This document shows, one piece after another, positions 1-10,232 of a stretch of 36,392 nucleotides of DNA. Within the stretch, counting starts at the first letter, position 1; every line of letters begins with the position of its first letter. The stretch lies in the NCBI GenBank assembly GCA_002239005.1, contig MPNL01000032.1:1-36392 (forward strand). Reading direction: 5' to 3'. The DNA comes from Truepera sp. bin119. Lineage in GTDB: Bacteria > Deinococcota > Deinococci > Deinococcales > Trueperaceae. The position numbers and the translations under genes were made by a program. The notes under the pieces were generated by a model that was not told the origin of the DNA, searched no databases, and saw only the letters and a program-made list of their open reading frames with translations.

Positions 1-152
1 TCCAAGATTCTCCTCGGGTGAACACCCTTGCGCCCCATAGCCTTGGGTGGGTCCATCTCCACAATGACTGGGGGAAGCTGCTCCCACAGATCATCCGGGA
101 CTTCCCATATCGTCGGCAGAGTCTCTCCCTTTCCCAGCAGCCACCACCACAC
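1..152 (-). CDS. IS5-like transposase, N-terminal part (runs off left edge)
   Basis: Reading the minus strand from a GTG at 152, preceded by a GGGGAG ribosome binding site about 5 nt upstream, gives a 50-residue start containing IWEVPDDLWEQLPP and then DPPKAMGRKGVHPRRIL. This matches the beginning of IS5-group transposases (the short N-terminal domain reading 'xVPDDLWxxLxPxL...GRKR...RxxLD' that precedes the DDE catalytic core). The rest of the gene lies outside the window, so it cannot be said whether it is intact. No inverted repeat could be checked because only one end is present; the right end of the element should lie between 152 and about 300. Identification is from remembered family resemblance of a short stretch, so moderate certainty. 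Confidence 0.55.
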   Translation of the reverse strand, partial: MWWWLLGKGETLPTIWEVPDDLWEQLPPVIVEMDPPKAMGRKGVHPRRIL

Positions 153-330
153 AGGTCTCCCCTATATTAGCCGAACCGTGCTCCCTTGCCTTTCACACTA
201 CTCCTGTTTTGAACCGGTTTCTAAGGGCACCCCCAGGCACCCGAACACCACGTAATCTGGGCGACTCGACTCCCGACACGGAGAGCCTCCGTCCCTCGCT
301 ACCCGTCCCGGTGGTAGACTCCGAGGACAT

Positions 331-1176
331 ATGGGATCAGAGCCGATTCGCATCGCTTACCAGGGTGTCCCTGGAGCCTTCAGCGAGCAGGCGGCAAAGC
401 AGTTCGCCGCTAACAGCGAGACCGTCGGATTCCCCAACTTCGAGGAGACCTTCGAGGCTGCCGTGAAGGGCGAGTGCACCCACGCCTGCCTCCCCGTTGA
501 GAACAGCCTCGCGGGATCGATCAATCAGACCTACGACCTGCTCACAGACTCGGTCTTACACGTAGTGGGGGAGCAGATCGTTAGGGTCCATCACAACCTC
601 CTTGCCAAACCCGGGGTGAAGCTCGACGAGGTCCACCAGGTCTACAGCCACCCTCAGGCCCTAGCACAGTGCCAGGACTTTATCAGCCGACACCACCTAG
701 AGGCGATCTCGGATTTCGACACCGCAGGTGCCGCCAAGCTCCTCGCAGAGAGCGGAGGCGACGGCCGGGCGGCCATCGCCAGCAAGCAGGCGGCGGAAGC
801 CTACGGACTCGAGATCCTGGTCGAGCGCATAGAGGATCGGTCGTTCAACTACACCCGATTCTTCATCCTCGGGCACGACGAGGCCCCGAAGCTCAAGGGG
901 CGGAATAAAACTAGTCTGGTGCTGGCCACCCGGCACAAGCCTGGCAGCCTCGTCGCCTGCCTTGAGGAGTTCCCGAAACACAGCATCAATATGACCAAGC
1001 TCGAATCACGACCGCGCCGCGACAAGCCGTGGAGCTACCTCTTCTACGTCGACATCGAGGGGCACCTCGAGGACGGGAACGTGGCCGCCGCGGTGACGGG
1101 GCTAATGCGCAAGGCGGCCTTTGTGAAATACCTGGGCTCATACCCGGCGGCACCGGATATCCTGGATCTAGAGTAG
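331..1176 (+). CDS. pheA: Prephenate dehydratase
   Basis: Converts prephenate to phenylpyruvate, the last committed step of phenylalanine synthesis, in the cytoplasm. The 281-residue protein has the usual monofunctional length: a periplasmic-binding-like catalytic domain ([17 protein letters not shown] at the start, [10 protein letters not shown] near residue 55, then the NYTRFFILG segment near residue 175 carrying the conserved Thr-Arg-Phe) followed by a C-terminal ACT domain ([10 protein letters not shown] and the ESRPRR phenylalanine-binding motif near 225-230). The ESRP motif implies feedback inhibition by phenylalanine. The ATG at 331 is preceded by GAGGAC. No chorismate mutase domain is fused. 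carB follows on the same strand after about 200 bp, so the two are probably separately expressed. Confidence 0.93.
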   Translation: MGSEPIRIAYQGVPGAFSEQAAKQFAANSETVGFPNFEETFEAAVKGECTHACLPVENSLAGSINQTYDLLTDSVLHVVGEQIVRVHHNLLAKPGVKLDEVHQVYSHPQALAQCQDFISRHHLEAISDFDTAGAAKLLAESGGDGRAAIASKQAAEAYGLEILVERIEDRSFNYTRFFILGHDEAPKLKGRNKTSLVLATRHKPGSLVACLEEFPKHSINMTKLESRPRRDKPWSYLFYVDIEGHLEDGNVAAAVTGLMRKAAFVKYLGSYPAAPDILDLE

Positions 1177-1382
1177 ACCGACCGGGACTACGATGCAGCA
1201 GGAGGTCCCGCAGCGCAGCAAGGTCCCGCGTCCCGCCCAACTCCCCCTTAGCGAGAAGCGTCCCGGGCCACCATAGAGGTCGGGGCACTCGGACCCCACC
1301 GGGCGGAGTTAAGCACGGACGCTGTCCCGGCCTCGACCACCACCCATGCTATCCTGCGCTCTTGGAGCGCCGGGAGGCGGCC

Positions 1383-4300
1383 ATGCCCAGACGCGACGAC
1401 ATCAAAACGATCCTGATCCCCGGCTCCGGCCCCATTCAGATCGGCCAAGCCGCCGAGTTTGACTACTCGGGAACCCAGGCTTGCAAGGCCCTCAAGGGGG
1501 TCGGCTACCGGGTCGTACTGATCAACTCGAATCCCGCAACCATCATGACCGACCCCGAAGTGGCCGACCGGACCTACATCGAACCGCTGACCCTCGAAAC
1601 GGCCGAGCAGGTCATAGAGACTGAGCGGCCCGACGCCCTGCTCCCCACCCTCGGCGGACAGACCGCACTGAACCTTGCCAAGGTGCTGCACGATCAAGGT
1701 GTCCTCGAGCGGTTCGGGGTGGAACTGATCGGCGCCCGCTACCAGGCCATTCACAAGGGCGAGGATCGGCAGGCCTTCCAGGAGGCGATGGCCCGCATCG
1801 GCCTCCAGACCCCGCAGGGTCGGATGGCGACCTCTCTCGACGAGGCTACCGACTTCGTGCGGGAGATCGGCTTCCCTGCCATCGTCCGACCGAGCTATAC
1901 CCTCGGGGGAACAGGTGGGGGAATCGCCTATGACGAGGAGAGCTTTAAGCGGGTGGTGACTCAGGGGCTCCACAACAGCCCTGCGACCACCGTCCTCATC
2001 GAGCAGTCGGTGCTGGGCTGGAAGGAGTATGAGCTCGAGGTCATGCGCGACCACAACGATACTGTGGTCATCATCTGCTCCATCGAGAATCTCGATCCCA
2101 TGGGGGTTCACACCGGCGACTCGATCACCGTGGCCCCCGCGCAGACCCTGTCGGACAAGGAGTATCAGCGGCTCAGGGACGACTCCATCGCCATCATCAG
2201 GGAGATCGGGGTCGACACGGGTGGTTCCAACATCCAGTTCGCCGTCAACCCCGAAGACGGGGAGGTAGTGGTCATCGAGATGAACCCCCGGGTATCGCGC
2301 TCATCGGCACTCGCCTCGAAGGCCACCGGCTACCCGATTGCGAAGATCGCTGCACTTCTAGCGGTGGGGTTCCACCTCGACGAGCTACCGAACGACATCA
2401 CCAAGGAGACCAAGGCGGCCTTCGAGCCCTCGATCGACTACGTGGTGACCAAGCTCCCCCGCTTCGCCTTCGAGAAATTCCCCGACACCCCGAACGACTT
2501 AGGGACCCAGATGCGCTCTGTGGGCGAGGTCATGGCCATCGGCAGGACTTTCAAGGAGTCACTCCTCAAGGGGCTCCGCTCGCTCGAGCTCGACGTCCGC
2601 TCCCCAGTCCGCAAGTGCCCGACTGAGCGGCTGGAGGCGCAACTCTCCCCTCACCCGGGCCGGCTACCGGTGCTCCTAGAGCTCCTCAGGCGAGGAAAGA
2701 GTGTACAGCTCCTGTGTGAGAGGACAGGGATCGATCCCTGGTTCATGGCCCAGTTGTGCGAGATCGTAGAGGCCGAGCGGGAGATTGCAACCCTCCCAGA
2801 GCCCGAGAGGTGGGATCAGGAACTGTGGCGCGAGATTAAGCGGGTCGGATTTAGCGATTCCGACCTCGCCGCGATTATCGGCAGATCCCCGGACGAGCTT
2901 CGCCAGCTGCGACTCGCCCAGGGAAGTGCCCCGGTCTACAAGACAGTGGACACCTGTGCAGCGGAGTTCGAGGCCTACACCCCCTACCACTACAGCACCT
3001 ACGAATGGGAGGATGAGGCGGCCCCGTCGACTCGCGACAAGGTGGTCATCCTCGGCTCCGGGCCCAACCGCATCGGCCAGGGAGTGGAGTTCGACTACGC
3101 CACTGTTCACGCTGTTTGGGCTCTGCGCGAGGCCGGCTACGAGACCATCATGGTCAACTCCAACCCCGAGACGGTGTCGACCGACTACGATACCGCCGAC
3201 CGGCTTTACTTCGAACCGATGACGTTCGAGGATGTGCTCAATATTGTGGAGCACGAGCGACCCGCCGGGGTGATCGTACAACTCGGCGGGCAGACCCCGC
3301 TGAAGCTGGCCCGAACCCTGACCGAGGCCGGGGTGCCGATCTGGGGAACACCGGCCGAAGCGATCCATGAGGTCGAGGACCGGGACCGCTTCCATGCTCT
3401 GTGCCTGCGGCTAGGCATCCCCCAGCCGAGGGGCGGCGCGGCCGACCGGCCCGACGATGCAAAGGCCCTTGCGGCCGAGATAGGCTACCCCGTCATGGTC
3501 CGGCCCAGCTACGTCCTCGGAGGGCGCGCCATGAAGGTCATCCGGAACGGTGAAGAGCTTGAGCGCTACCTCGAGGAGGTATACGCCGAACTCTCTGAGG
3601 CGCCCTCGATCCTGATTGACGACTTCATCGAGGGGGCCCGTGAGGTGGACATCGACGCGATCTCGGACGGTGAACTCGTGGTGGTGGCTGGGATCATGGA
3701 GCATATCGAGGGTGCCGGCATCCACTCCGGAGATAGCGCCTGCATCACCCCCTCCGTAGGGTTGAATCCAGGAATTGAGCGCGCCCTCCTCAACTACAGT
3801 GTCCGCCTCACCGAGACGATCGGGGTGCGGGGGCTTATCAACATCCAGTACCTGGTGCGTGACAACGAGGTCTTCATCATCGAGGCCAACCCGAGGGCCA
3901 GCAGGACCATCCCCTATCTGTCGAAGGCGATCGGCCATCCCCTGGCCAAGTATGCAGCGCGGATCGCAGCTGGCTCCCGACTAGCCGACCTAGGTCTGAC
4001 CGAGACGCCTCGACTTCGCCACTACAGTGTCAAGGAGGCGGTCTTGCCGTTCACGAAGTTCACCGGGGTACTCCCCGTCCTGGGCCCCGAGATGCGCTCG
4101 ACAGGTGAGAGCATGGGCATCGACCGCGACCCGGATCTGGCCTACTGGAAAGCCCAACTAGGGGCTGGGGTCAGGCTCCCTTCGGGGGGCAAGGTCCTGC
4201 TCGTCGACGACCCCGATCGGGCTGAGCAACTCGAGCTGCTCGAGCAGGACCTTCACAACGCCGGCTTTGCGGTCGCCAGAACGAGCGGAGCCGCCCCCCC

Positions 4301-4505
4301 TCAGAGCAGCGGCTACGGGTTACTGATCGACACGGTCCACACACCGCTGTTACGCCAGGCCCTCGAGAACGGGATACCATACGCCACCACGGTAGAGGCG
4401 GCCACCTGGACCGTGCGGGCGCTCCAAAAAGCAACCTCAAGCAGACTGGGGGTCACAGCCCTCCAGGACCTGTTTGCGGATGTCGCGGTGACCAATCCAG
4501 ACTGA
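1383..4505 (+). CDS. carB: Carbamoyl phosphate synthase large subunit
   Basis: Makes carbamoyl phosphate from bicarbonate, ATP and ammonia delivered by the small subunit CarA, feeding arginine and pyrimidine synthesis. The start at 1383 is chosen because [30 protein letters not shown]-type N-termini are canonical and GGGAGG lies just upstream; the open frame extends further upstream but without family similarity. The product is 1040 residues, slightly short of the usual 1,060-1,080. Two ATP-grasp halves are visible: the first with GTGGGIAY and [20 protein letters not shown], the second beginning at [17 protein letters not shown] near residue 555 and ending with [19 protein letters not shown]-terminal MGS-like allosteric domain follows. 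carA is not in the window, and no attenuator was recognised in the 206 bp upstream. Confidence 0.96.
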   Translation: MPRRDDIKTILIPGSGPIQIGQAAEFDYSGTQACKALKGVGYRVVLINSNPATIMTDPEVADRTYIEPLTLETAEQVIETERPDALLPTLGGQTALNLAKVLHDQGVLERFGVELIGARYQAIHKGEDRQAFQEAMARIGLQTPQGRMATSLDEATDFVREIGFPAIVRPSYTLGGTGGGIAYDEESFKRVVTQGLHNSPATTVLIEQSVLGWKEYELEVMRDHNDTVVIICSIENLDPMGVHTGDSITVAPAQTLSDKEYQRLRDDSIAIIREIGVDTGGSNIQFAVNPEDGEVVVIEMNPRVSRSSALASKATGYPIAKIAALLAVGFHLDELPNDITKETKAAFEPSIDYVVTKLPRFAFEKFPDTPNDLGTQMRSVGEVMAIGRTFKESLLKGLRSLELDVRSPVRKCPTERLEAQLSPHPGRLPVLLELLRRGKSVQLLCERTGIDPWFMAQLCEIVEAEREIATLPEPERWDQELWREIKRVGFSDSDLAAIIGRSPDELRQLRLAQGSAPVYKTVDTCAAEFEAYTPYHYSTYEWEDEAAPSTRDKVVILGSGPNRIGQGVEFDYATVHAVWALREAGYETIMVNSNPETVSTDYDTADRLYFEPMTFEDVLNIVEHERPAGVIVQLGGQTPLKLARTLTEAGVPIWGTPAEAIHEVEDRDRFHALCLRLGIPQPRGGAADRPDDAKALAAEIGYPVMVRPSYVLGGRAMKVIRNGEELERYLEEVYAELSEAPSILIDDFIEGAREVDIDAISDGELVVVAGIMEHIEGAGIHSGDSACITPSVGLNPGIERALLNYSVRLTETIGVRGLINIQYLVRDNEVFIIEANPRASRTIPYLSKAIGHPLAKYAARIAAGSRLADLGLTETPRLRHYSVKEAVLPFTKFTGVLPVLGPEMRSTGESMGIDRDPDLAYWKAQLGAGVRLPSGGKVLLVDDPDRAEQLELLEQDLHNAGFAVARTSGAAPPQSSGYGLLIDTVHTPLLRQALENGIPYATTVEAATWTVRALQKATSSRLGVTALQDLFADVAVTNPD

Positions 4506-4740
4506 ATTACTTCACGGGCGGTGTCAGGAGATCACCCTGCTACTGCCCCGCACACCCCCAGCACAGAAGCCCCTGAGCAGGAGTTGAGCCTTCTACAGGA
4601 GCAGCCTGACGGAGAGGCGACGGTAGGGAAGCTGAGCAAGACCTGTCACCATCACCTACTTCTAAGGGGGTCCCGGCCCCAGACCCTCTAGCTCAGCCGC
4701 GACCAGGAGGGGCAGGGGGAGGGTCACGAGGCCGGCACGA

Positions 4741-6072
4741 CTACCCGCCGCCCTCTACCGTGTGCAGGAACTCTCCCCGTCGACTCGGCAGGTGGCCGCG
4801 CAGTGAAAGGGCATATTCCGAGATCTGCAGGAGGGCGTCGGGAACGGGCCCGCGCAGGAAGAACTCACCACTGTCGACCCTGCTCACGAGGTGGAACGGT
4901 GCGAACTCGAGATACTCGAGGGACTTGAGCAACTGATCGCGCGGGAGATCGACATCCATGACATCCTCGAGGAGGAATAGGGCTGGTGCCTTCAGCGCCG
5001 CAAGCCGGGACAGCAGCGTGGAGAAGGCCCTCCGTTCCTCGATCTTTCGTGTGACAGAGCGTTCCAGCAGTTCGATCCCCGTCTGCAGGAGCCCGTCGCG
5101 TTCCAGGAAGGGTTCTAAATCGAGCGGATTAAGGGGGATCATCTGAGAGAGCTGCAGCGCCCGCTCGAGGCCGGCCCAGGACCACAGAGAGGCGTGCGCC
5201 AGACCCGCAGGGGCGTGGAGCCGCTCGAGATCTTTCATCTCACCGATCACTGTGAGGTAGCGGGTACCGGCCTCCCTCCTTCTCGAGAGCAGGGCCGCCC
5301 AGTCGAGGGGTTCGTCCGGCAGGAGCAGGTGGACGAAGGCCTGATACTGCCTCCTCCCAAGATCTGCCTGCACCAGGAACTGCTGCCCCTGGGCGAGAGC
5401 CTTCACACTGTAGCCAAACTCTTCCAAGACCTCTCGGAGCCGACTCTGCAACGACAGCTCATCGGTCTCCTGTTCGGAATTCAAGGCTACGTCGCCGGGG
5501 AACATCACCCCTTTCGGATAGGGGGTCACCCTGGCGACCCTGGGGCGTTCCGGCGACCCCTCCGAGGCAAGCACCGCTCCTCGAACGCTCTCAACCCCCT
5601 GCCAGCGACCCTCGGCGAACGTGAAGCGCTCATCCCTAGCCAAGGCACCGGCCAGATCGAAATCCTCGGGGATCTCAGGGTAGGTCGCGCGGATTTCCGC
5701 CTCGGACATAGCCGAGCCAGACTGACAGAGGGCAGCGAGCAGGTCGGTGACCCCTTCGGACCCCGCCGACTCCCTGCTCACACCAGGCTTCCTGGAACGC
5801 GGAACGGCGGTGAAGGAGTAGCGGCCATCCTCAAGCGGTTGGAAGTGGATCTCGTCGTTCACCCGGAGCTGATGATCCTCGAAAAAGGCTGTGAGGCCAC
5901 TCACTATCCGTGGGCCCGGAAACGAGAGTTCATACTCCCGATCACCCTCCGAGTCGACAGCGGTCACGGTGCCCGAACTCGGGAACAGTTCAAGCATGCT
6001 CTGGGGCAGGGTCAACTGGCCAGACCGAAGGCAGAACCGCGTCAGAATATACTTGAAAGTCTGGGCCATCAA
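4741..6072 (-). CDS. Uncharacterised 443-residue protein downstream of RNase R
   Basis: I do not recognise this protein. Residues 1-95 look like a compact beta-rich domain (FCLRSGQLTLPQSMLELFP, then a run of short strands ending DGRYSFTAVPRSRKP). This is followed by a winged-helix-like stretch near 108-160 (LLAALCQSGSAMSEAEIRATYPEIPEDFDLAGAL), then a segment near 215-310 (EFGYSVKALAQGQQFLVQADLG... TRYLTVIGEMKDLERL... ASLWSWAGLERAL) whose layout recalls restriction-endonuclease-like folds, although I see no convincing catalytic D...ExK set. The C-terminal third is helical and leucine-rich. No signal peptide or membrane segment. It lies 204 bp downstream of the RNase R gene on the same strand and converges with carB. 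MM at the start gives two nearly equivalent initiation codons (6072 or 6069). Confidence 0.8.
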   Translation of the reverse strand: MMAQTFKYILTRFCLRSGQLTLPQSMLELFPSSGTVTAVDSEGDREYELSFPGPRIVSGLTAFFEDHQLRVNDEIHFQPLEDGRYSFTAVPRSRKPGVSRESAGSEGVTDLLAALCQSGSAMSEAEIRATYPEIPEDFDLAGALARDERFTFAEGRWQGVESVRGAVLASEGSPERPRVARVTPYPKGVMFPGDVALNSEQETDELSLQSRLREVLEEFGYSVKALAQGQQFLVQADLGRRQYQAFVHLLLPDEPLDWAALLSRRREAGTRYLTVIGEMKDLERLHAPAGLAHASLWSWAGLERALQLSQMIPLNPLDLEPFLERDGLLQTGIELLERSVTRKIEERRAFSTLLSRLAALKAPALFLLEDVMDVDLPRDQLLKSLEYLEFAPFHLVSRVDSGEFFLRGPVPDALLQISEYALSLRGHLPSRRGEFLHTVEGGG

Positions 6073-6235
6073 TATCCCCTATTTATAAGCGAACGCGCGC
6101 TCCGAAATCAAATCCCGGACACGACGCCGACTGCGCAAACGACTCGATCATGCCATCCCTACCGATAAGTCTATCACTACCTGCCCCCCCGGTAGCGACC
6201 ACTCCGGCAACACCCTCACAAAGGGGCCAAGGGCT

Positions 6236-6255
6236 CCCCCGGCCGGGCCCGGGGG
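6236..6255 (-). terminator. GC hairpin downstream of RNase R
   Basis: A perfect 7-bp stem (CCCCCGG / CCGGGGG) around a 6-nt loop lies about 20 bp after the RNase R stop codon. It has no following T-run, so it is a weak terminator candidate at best, or an mRNA 3'-end stabilising hairpin between the two minus-strand genes. Confidence 0.3.
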
Positions 6256-6276
6256 GCAGCCGGTCCGGAAGTACGA

Positions 6277-8574
6277 TTAGCGCCGGCGATTCGGATCGCC
6301 GAAGACCAGCACCCGGCGGCGCCGGCTCACCCTCCCCCCTGGAATCGGCTCCAAGCGCTCTGCCCCCCCGCCTGGCTCCGCCCCCCGGCCGAGCGGGGTT
6401 TTCAACCTCTTCGGGCGCGGCTGCACAGTCTCAGCCTCATCGGTCTCGACCCTAGGCAACTCGGCACGACCCAATAGCAGGTCGACCTGCCGCGCCGTCG
6501 GATTGGACTGGGAGATGGTCACCTCAAGCCGGTCCCCGAGTCGGTACCTCTTCCTGGTGTTGCGGCCTATCAGCGTGAGTGAAGCCTCCCGGAACAGGTA
6601 GTAGTCGTCATCGAGATGGGAGATGTGGATCAACCCCTCCACGGCATTGGGAAGGGATACAAAGATACCGAAGTTGGTGACCCCGCTGACCACCCCGTCG
6701 AAGGTTTCACCCCGATGCTCGACGGCCCACCAGGCGTGGAAGTAGCGGGTAAGGTCCCTTTCGGCCTCCTCCGCCAGCCGTTCCCTGCGGCTCGACTGCT
6801 CCGCCAAGTCGGGGAAATCGGCCCGCAGACGCTCCTTCAGCGTCGGGGAGAGGCGGTGCTGCAACACCGCCTTGAGGACGCGGTGCACCACGAGGTCGGG
6901 GTATCTGCGGATCGGGCTCGTGAAGTGAAGGTAGTTCTCAAAGGCTAGGCCGTAGTGGCCCAGGTTGTCGGGGCTGTAACGGGCCTGCTTCAGGCTGCGG
7001 AGCAGCAGTGTGTTGACGAGCTGCGCCTCAGGCTTGCCAGCGGCCTCGATCAGGATCCTCTGCAGATCCTGCGGCTCCAAGTGCTCCAAATCTACGATAT
7101 AGCCGAGCCCGCCTAGCCCTTTCTGAAAGGCCTGGATCCTCTCCGGGTTCAGCCCCTCGTGCACGCGGTAGAGGGTGGGGACATCCCGCTCATTCAACTC
7201 CTGGGCCACCAGTCGGTTCGCGAGCAGCATCAGTTCCTCGATCAGTTGACGGGCCGCGTTCGAACGGACCGGGGTGATGTGCAGAGCTCCCCCTGCGTCG
7301 ACATCCACCCTCGTCTCGGCTAAGTCGAAGTCGAGGGCCCCCTGGGCCTGACGTGACCCCCGCAGGTTCTGGGTCAGCTTGATCAGGAGGCGGATATCCC
7401 CTTCGAGCCTGCGCTTGCCCCTGGGCAATCTCCCGCCATCGACGAAGTCCTGGACCTGGCGGTAGCTAAGCCGGGCGTCGGACTCGATTACGGTCTCCCG
7501 GAACCGGACAGCCCGCACCTCACCGGCCCGAGTGAGGTCGATTAAGGCGGAGAGGGCCAACCGCGGCTCCCCCTCCACCAGCGAGCAGATCCCATTGGAG
7601 AGCTGTTCGGGAAGCATCGGCAGAACCTTGCCTGGGAGGTAGGTGCTAGTGGCCCGCTCGCGAGCTTCCCGGTCTAAGCTGGTCCCCTCAGCAACGTAGT
7701 AGGACACGTCGGCAATATGCACCCCGATTCGGAGCAGACCGTCCTTACCACGACCTGCCAAGCGCTCGACCGAGATCGCGTCATCGAAGTCCTTGGCATC
7801 CTCGCCGTCGATGGTCACGGTGTTGATGTGACGGTAGTCGGTTCTTCCGCCCATCATCTCGCCGGTAACGGTGGGGGGCACCGCAGAGGCCTCGGCCAGG
7901 GTATCCGGGTCGAAGGCATCCTTGAGGTCGTACTTGACAATCACAGCCCGCGTCTCCAGCTCAGGATCTTCCCCCCGCCCCAACACCTCTGTGACCTCGC
8001 CAAAAGGGTCGCGCTCCCCTGAGTCCTCGGGCCAGACCATGCGAGCGATCAGCCGGGTTCCAGCCTCGAGTTGCCCCACCGATTCGGGTACGAGCAGGAT
8101 GCGTTCGTGTAACCTCGGCGAGTCGGGTCGGAGGATGGCGTAACCGCGGGCGTACTCCAGAGTCCCCCCCACCCGGTTGTTGCGCCGCTCCAAGATGCGG
8201 ACCACCTCTCCGCCCGGACGGCCGTTGTCACCTCGAAGGGGGTTGGGACGGACCATAACCCGGTCGCCATCCCAGGCTCCAGCGAGGCCGTCAGCCGGGA
8301 CGAACAGGTCCTTTCCACCCTCGTCGAGGATGACGAAACCGTACCCTCCGGAGGTAACCTGCAATCGTCCCGGTTTCAAGTTCATCTCCTTGGGAAGCCC
8401 GTAGGTCCGCCGACGGGTCCTGATCAGCATGCCACTAGCCACCAAGCCGCCGAGTAGCTGTCCAAGTTCGGCCCGGTCGCTTAGCTTAAGGTGCTTCTGC
8501 ACATCTTGGATGTGCCAAGGCCTCTCCGGGTGATCGACGAAAAAACGGAAGAGTTCATCCCTGTCAATCTCCAT
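6277..8574 (-). CDS. rnr: Ribonuclease R (RNB-family 3'-5' exoribonuclease)
   Basis: Degrades structured RNA processively from the 3' end. The 765-residue product contains, in order: an N-terminal helix-turn-helix region (MEIDRDELFRFFVDHPERPWH), cold-shock OB domains (VTSGGYGFVILDEGGKDLFVP near residue 75), the catalytic RNB domain with the metal-binding acidic cluster (DGEDAKDFDDAISV near residue 260, then VHIADVSYYV), and a C-terminal S1 domain (GVTNFGIFVSLPNAVEGLIHI near 655). A basic tail (RPKRLKTPLG...SRRRR...PNRRR) ends the protein. The start at 8574 is preferred because MEIDRDELF fits the family; 12 further in-frame residues upstream (from 8610) look unrelated. Divergent from RNase PH with a 95-bp shared promoter region, so two exoribonucleases are probably controlled from one intergenic region. 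Confidence 0.95.
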   Translation of the reverse strand: MEIDRDELFRFFVDHPERPWHIQDVQKHLKLSDRAELGQLLGGLVASGMLIRTRRRTYGLPKEMNLKPGRLQVTSGGYGFVILDEGGKDLFVPADGLAGAWDGDRVMVRPNPLRGDNGRPGGEVVRILERRNNRVGGTLEYARGYAILRPDSPRLHERILLVPESVGQLEAGTRLIARMVWPEDSGERDPFGEVTEVLGRGEDPELETRAVIVKYDLKDAFDPDTLAEASAVPPTVTGEMMGGRTDYRHINTVTIDGEDAKDFDDAISVERLAGRGKDGLLRIGVHIADVSYYVAEGTSLDREARERATSTYLPGKVLPMLPEQLSNGICSLVEGEPRLALSALIDLTRAGEVRAVRFRETVIESDARLSYRQVQDFVDGGRLPRGKRRLEGDIRLLIKLTQNLRGSRQAQGALDFDLAETRVDVDAGGALHITPVRSNAARQLIEELMLLANRLVAQELNERDVPTLYRVHEGLNPERIQAFQKGLGGLGYIVDLEHLEPQDLQRILIEAAGKPEAQLVNTLLLRSLKQARYSPDNLGHYGLAFENYLHFTSPIRRYPDLVVHRVLKAVLQHRLSPTLKERLRADFPDLAEQSSRRERLAEEAERDLTRYFHAWWAVEHRGETFDGVVSGVTNFGIFVSLPNAVEGLIHISHLDDDYYLFREASLTLIGRNTRKRYRLGDRLEVTISQSNPTARQVDLLLGRAELPRVETDEAETVQPRPKRLKTPLGRGAEPGGGAERLEPIPGGRVSRRRRVLVFGDPNRRR

Positions 8575-8669
8575 GACCGATCCAGTGTATCGCGCTCGAC
8601 CGCCCTCCAAGGCCCCTTACTAGTGCGGTCGGGGTGGTAAGCTGTCAGTGCGGGTCACCCCGCCCGATC

Positions 8670-9389
8670 ATGAGAGCAAACCGGGCCCCCACCCAGATTC
8701 GACCGATCGTGGTCCGCCGAGGCTACAGCCGCCACGCCGAGGGCTCCGCCCTCATCGAGTGGGGAGACAACCGGGTCCTGGCCACGGTGACGGTGGAGTC
8801 CAAACTCCCCGCTCATCTGAGGGGTCGGGGGCAACGCAGCGGCTGGCTCACGGCAGAGTACTCGCTCCTTCCCCGGAGCACCCACGACCGCACTCCGCGG
8901 GAGCGCCTCTATGCCGGGGGGCGTACCCAGGAGATCCAGCGCCTGATCGGCCGGTCGCTCCGGAGCGTGACCGATCTGACGCTCTTCCCCAACAGGACGC
9001 TGATCGTCGACGTGGATGTCCTCCAGGCCGATGGTGGGACCCGCTGTGCCGGAGTGCTGGCCGGCTATATCGCACTGCATGAGGCGGCCGACCGCCTGAT
9101 CTTCGCGGGCGACATCGACGAGTGGCCCCTCATCCATGAGGTGGCGGCCGTGAGTGTCGGTCTGATCGCTGGAGAGACCTACGTGGATCTGGAGTATAGC
9201 GAGGATGTGAAAGCCGAGGTCGACCTGAACGTGATCGCCACCGGCGATGGCCGCCTCGTCGAGGTGCAGGGGGGGACGGAAGAGCGCCCGCTGCCAACGG
9301 AGCAGTTCGTTCGGCTCGTGGAAACCGGCATGACCTCGGTCGGTCAGATCCTCAACACCATCAGGGCCCAGATGGCCAGACCGGCATGA
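8670..9389 (+). CDS. rph: Ribonuclease PH
   Basis: Phosphorolytic 3'-5' exonuclease that trims tRNA precursors, releasing nucleoside diphosphates. The 239-residue protein has the RNase PH core: RPIVVRRGYSRHAEGSALIEWGDNRVLATVTVE at the N-terminus, GWLTAEYSLLPRSTHDRTPRE with the conserved arginines, GRTQEIQRLIGRSLR, and the phosphate-site segment DVDVLQADGGTRCAG. The start at 8670 (MRANRAP) is chosen because the family begins MRxxGRxxxQLRP; an ATG-less extension upstream to 8634 is unlikely. It overlaps the rdgB start by the tetranucleotide ATGA, indicating translational coupling. Confidence 0.95.
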   Translation: MRANRAPTQIRPIVVRRGYSRHAEGSALIEWGDNRVLATVTVESKLPAHLRGRGQRSGWLTAEYSLLPRSTHDRTPRERLYAGGRTQEIQRLIGRSLRSVTDLTLFPNRTLIVDVDVLQADGGTRCAGVLAGYIALHEAADRLIFAGDIDEWPLIHEVAAVSVGLIAGETYVDLEYSEDVKAEVDLNVIATGDGRLVEVQGGTEERPLPTEQFVRLVETGMTSVGQILNTIRAQMARPA

Positions 9390-10042
9390 CCGTCCGCCTC
9401 GTCGTCGCCACTACAAATCTGGCAAAGGTGGCCGAGTTCCGGAGCGCCCTGTCACCGCTCGGAGCCGGGATTCTCTCGGCCAAGGAGGTGGGTCTCACCA
9501 CCTTCCCCGAGGAGACCGGCAGCTCGTACCTGGAAAATGCCCAGCTCAAGGCGGAACATGCCGCCCTGAAGACCGACCTTCCGGCCCTGGCAGACGACTC
9601 CGGGTTGGAGGTAGAGGCCCTGAACGGTGCGCCTGGAATCTACTCAGCACGCTTCGGTGGCCCCATCTCGAACAGCGAGCGCATCAGCTACCTACTGCAA
9701 CAGCTTAGGGGCGTACCCCGGGGGGCACGGGGGGCACGGTTTGTATGTAGCATCGTGCTCGCCACCCCAGGCGGAGAGGTCGAGTCTTTCCACGGCGAAG
9801 CCGAGGGCGAGATCCTCTTCAGCCCGCGCGGCGAGGGGGGCTTCGGCTACGATCCGGTCTTTTACAGCCCCGAATTGGGGAGGACCTTCGCAGAGGTCTC
9901 CAGAGAAGAGAAACAGCGGGTCAGCCATCGTGGCAAGGCCCTGCAACAGTTCGTGGACTGGGCCCTTACCCCGCCAGCGCTGGCCGCCATATCCACCTGC
10001 TCCCAGAGGGGTCATGAACTTCGACCGCAAGCTGAAGCATGA
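9386..10042 (+). CDS. rdgB: XTP/dITP diphosphatase (RdgB/HAM1 family)
   Basis: Hydrolyses non-canonical purine triphosphates (dITP, XTP, ITP) so they are not built into DNA or RNA. The 218-residue protein shows the HAM1 fold motifs: VVATTNLAKVAEF at the start (the SxNxxK-like substrate loop), FPEETGSSYLENAQLKAEHA, the catalytic/metal segment ALADDSGLEVEALNGAPGIYSARFGG, and GFGYDPVFYSPELGRTFAEVSREEKQRVSHRGKAL with the conserved SHR. It directly overlaps rph (ATGA), a pairing seen in many bacteria. The last ~18 residues (ISTCSQRGHELRPQAEA) are a non-conserved tail. Confidence 0.95.
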   Translation: MTVRLVVATTNLAKVAEFRSALSPLGAGILSAKEVGLTTFPEETGSSYLENAQLKAEHAALKTDLPALADDSGLEVEALNGAPGIYSARFGGPISNSERISYLLQQLRGVPRGARGARFVCSIVLATPGGEVESFHGEAEGEILFSPRGEGGFGYDPVFYSPELGRTFAEVSREEKQRVSHRGKALQQFVDWALTPPALAAISTCSQRGHELRPQAEA

Positions 10043-10119
10043 CCTAACGAATGCTACCGATCGGGCAGCGGCGATGAAGAGTGGAGTTCGCAGTCAGGGC
10101 GGATAGGGGTAACTTCGTC

Positions 10120-10134
10120 GGACTCGTAGAGTCC
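10120..10134. terminator. Small palindrome between rdgB and glpX
   Basis: GGACTC and GAGTCC form a perfect 6-bp stem around GTA about 80 bp after the rdgB stop. There is no T-tract, so termination is only a possibility. The GAGTCC half also resembles the core of the dispersed repeat seen at 27.7-30.1 kb, but six bases are too few to claim relationship. Confidence 0.25.
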
Positions 10135-10232
10135 CTCTTCGACCGTTTCCGTTCTGGGCCCAGATCAGAGAGAAACCGAACTGCCGACGGTCCTTAAGCA
10201 CCAGTGCACATCCAGATAGCCGCTATGGGACA

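Noticed and set aside
28-255. Plus-strand small ORF at the left edge
   Set aside because: It is antisense to the transposase start, with no motif or ribosome binding site.
1029-1382. N-terminal extension of CarB upstream of 1383
   Set aside because: The open frame overlaps pheA, has no CarB similarity and a good ribosome binding site marks the start at 1383.
5194-6168. 324-codon plus-strand ORF opposite the 443-residue protein
   Set aside because: A shadow of the minus-strand gene: low-complexity codons, no recognisable domain.
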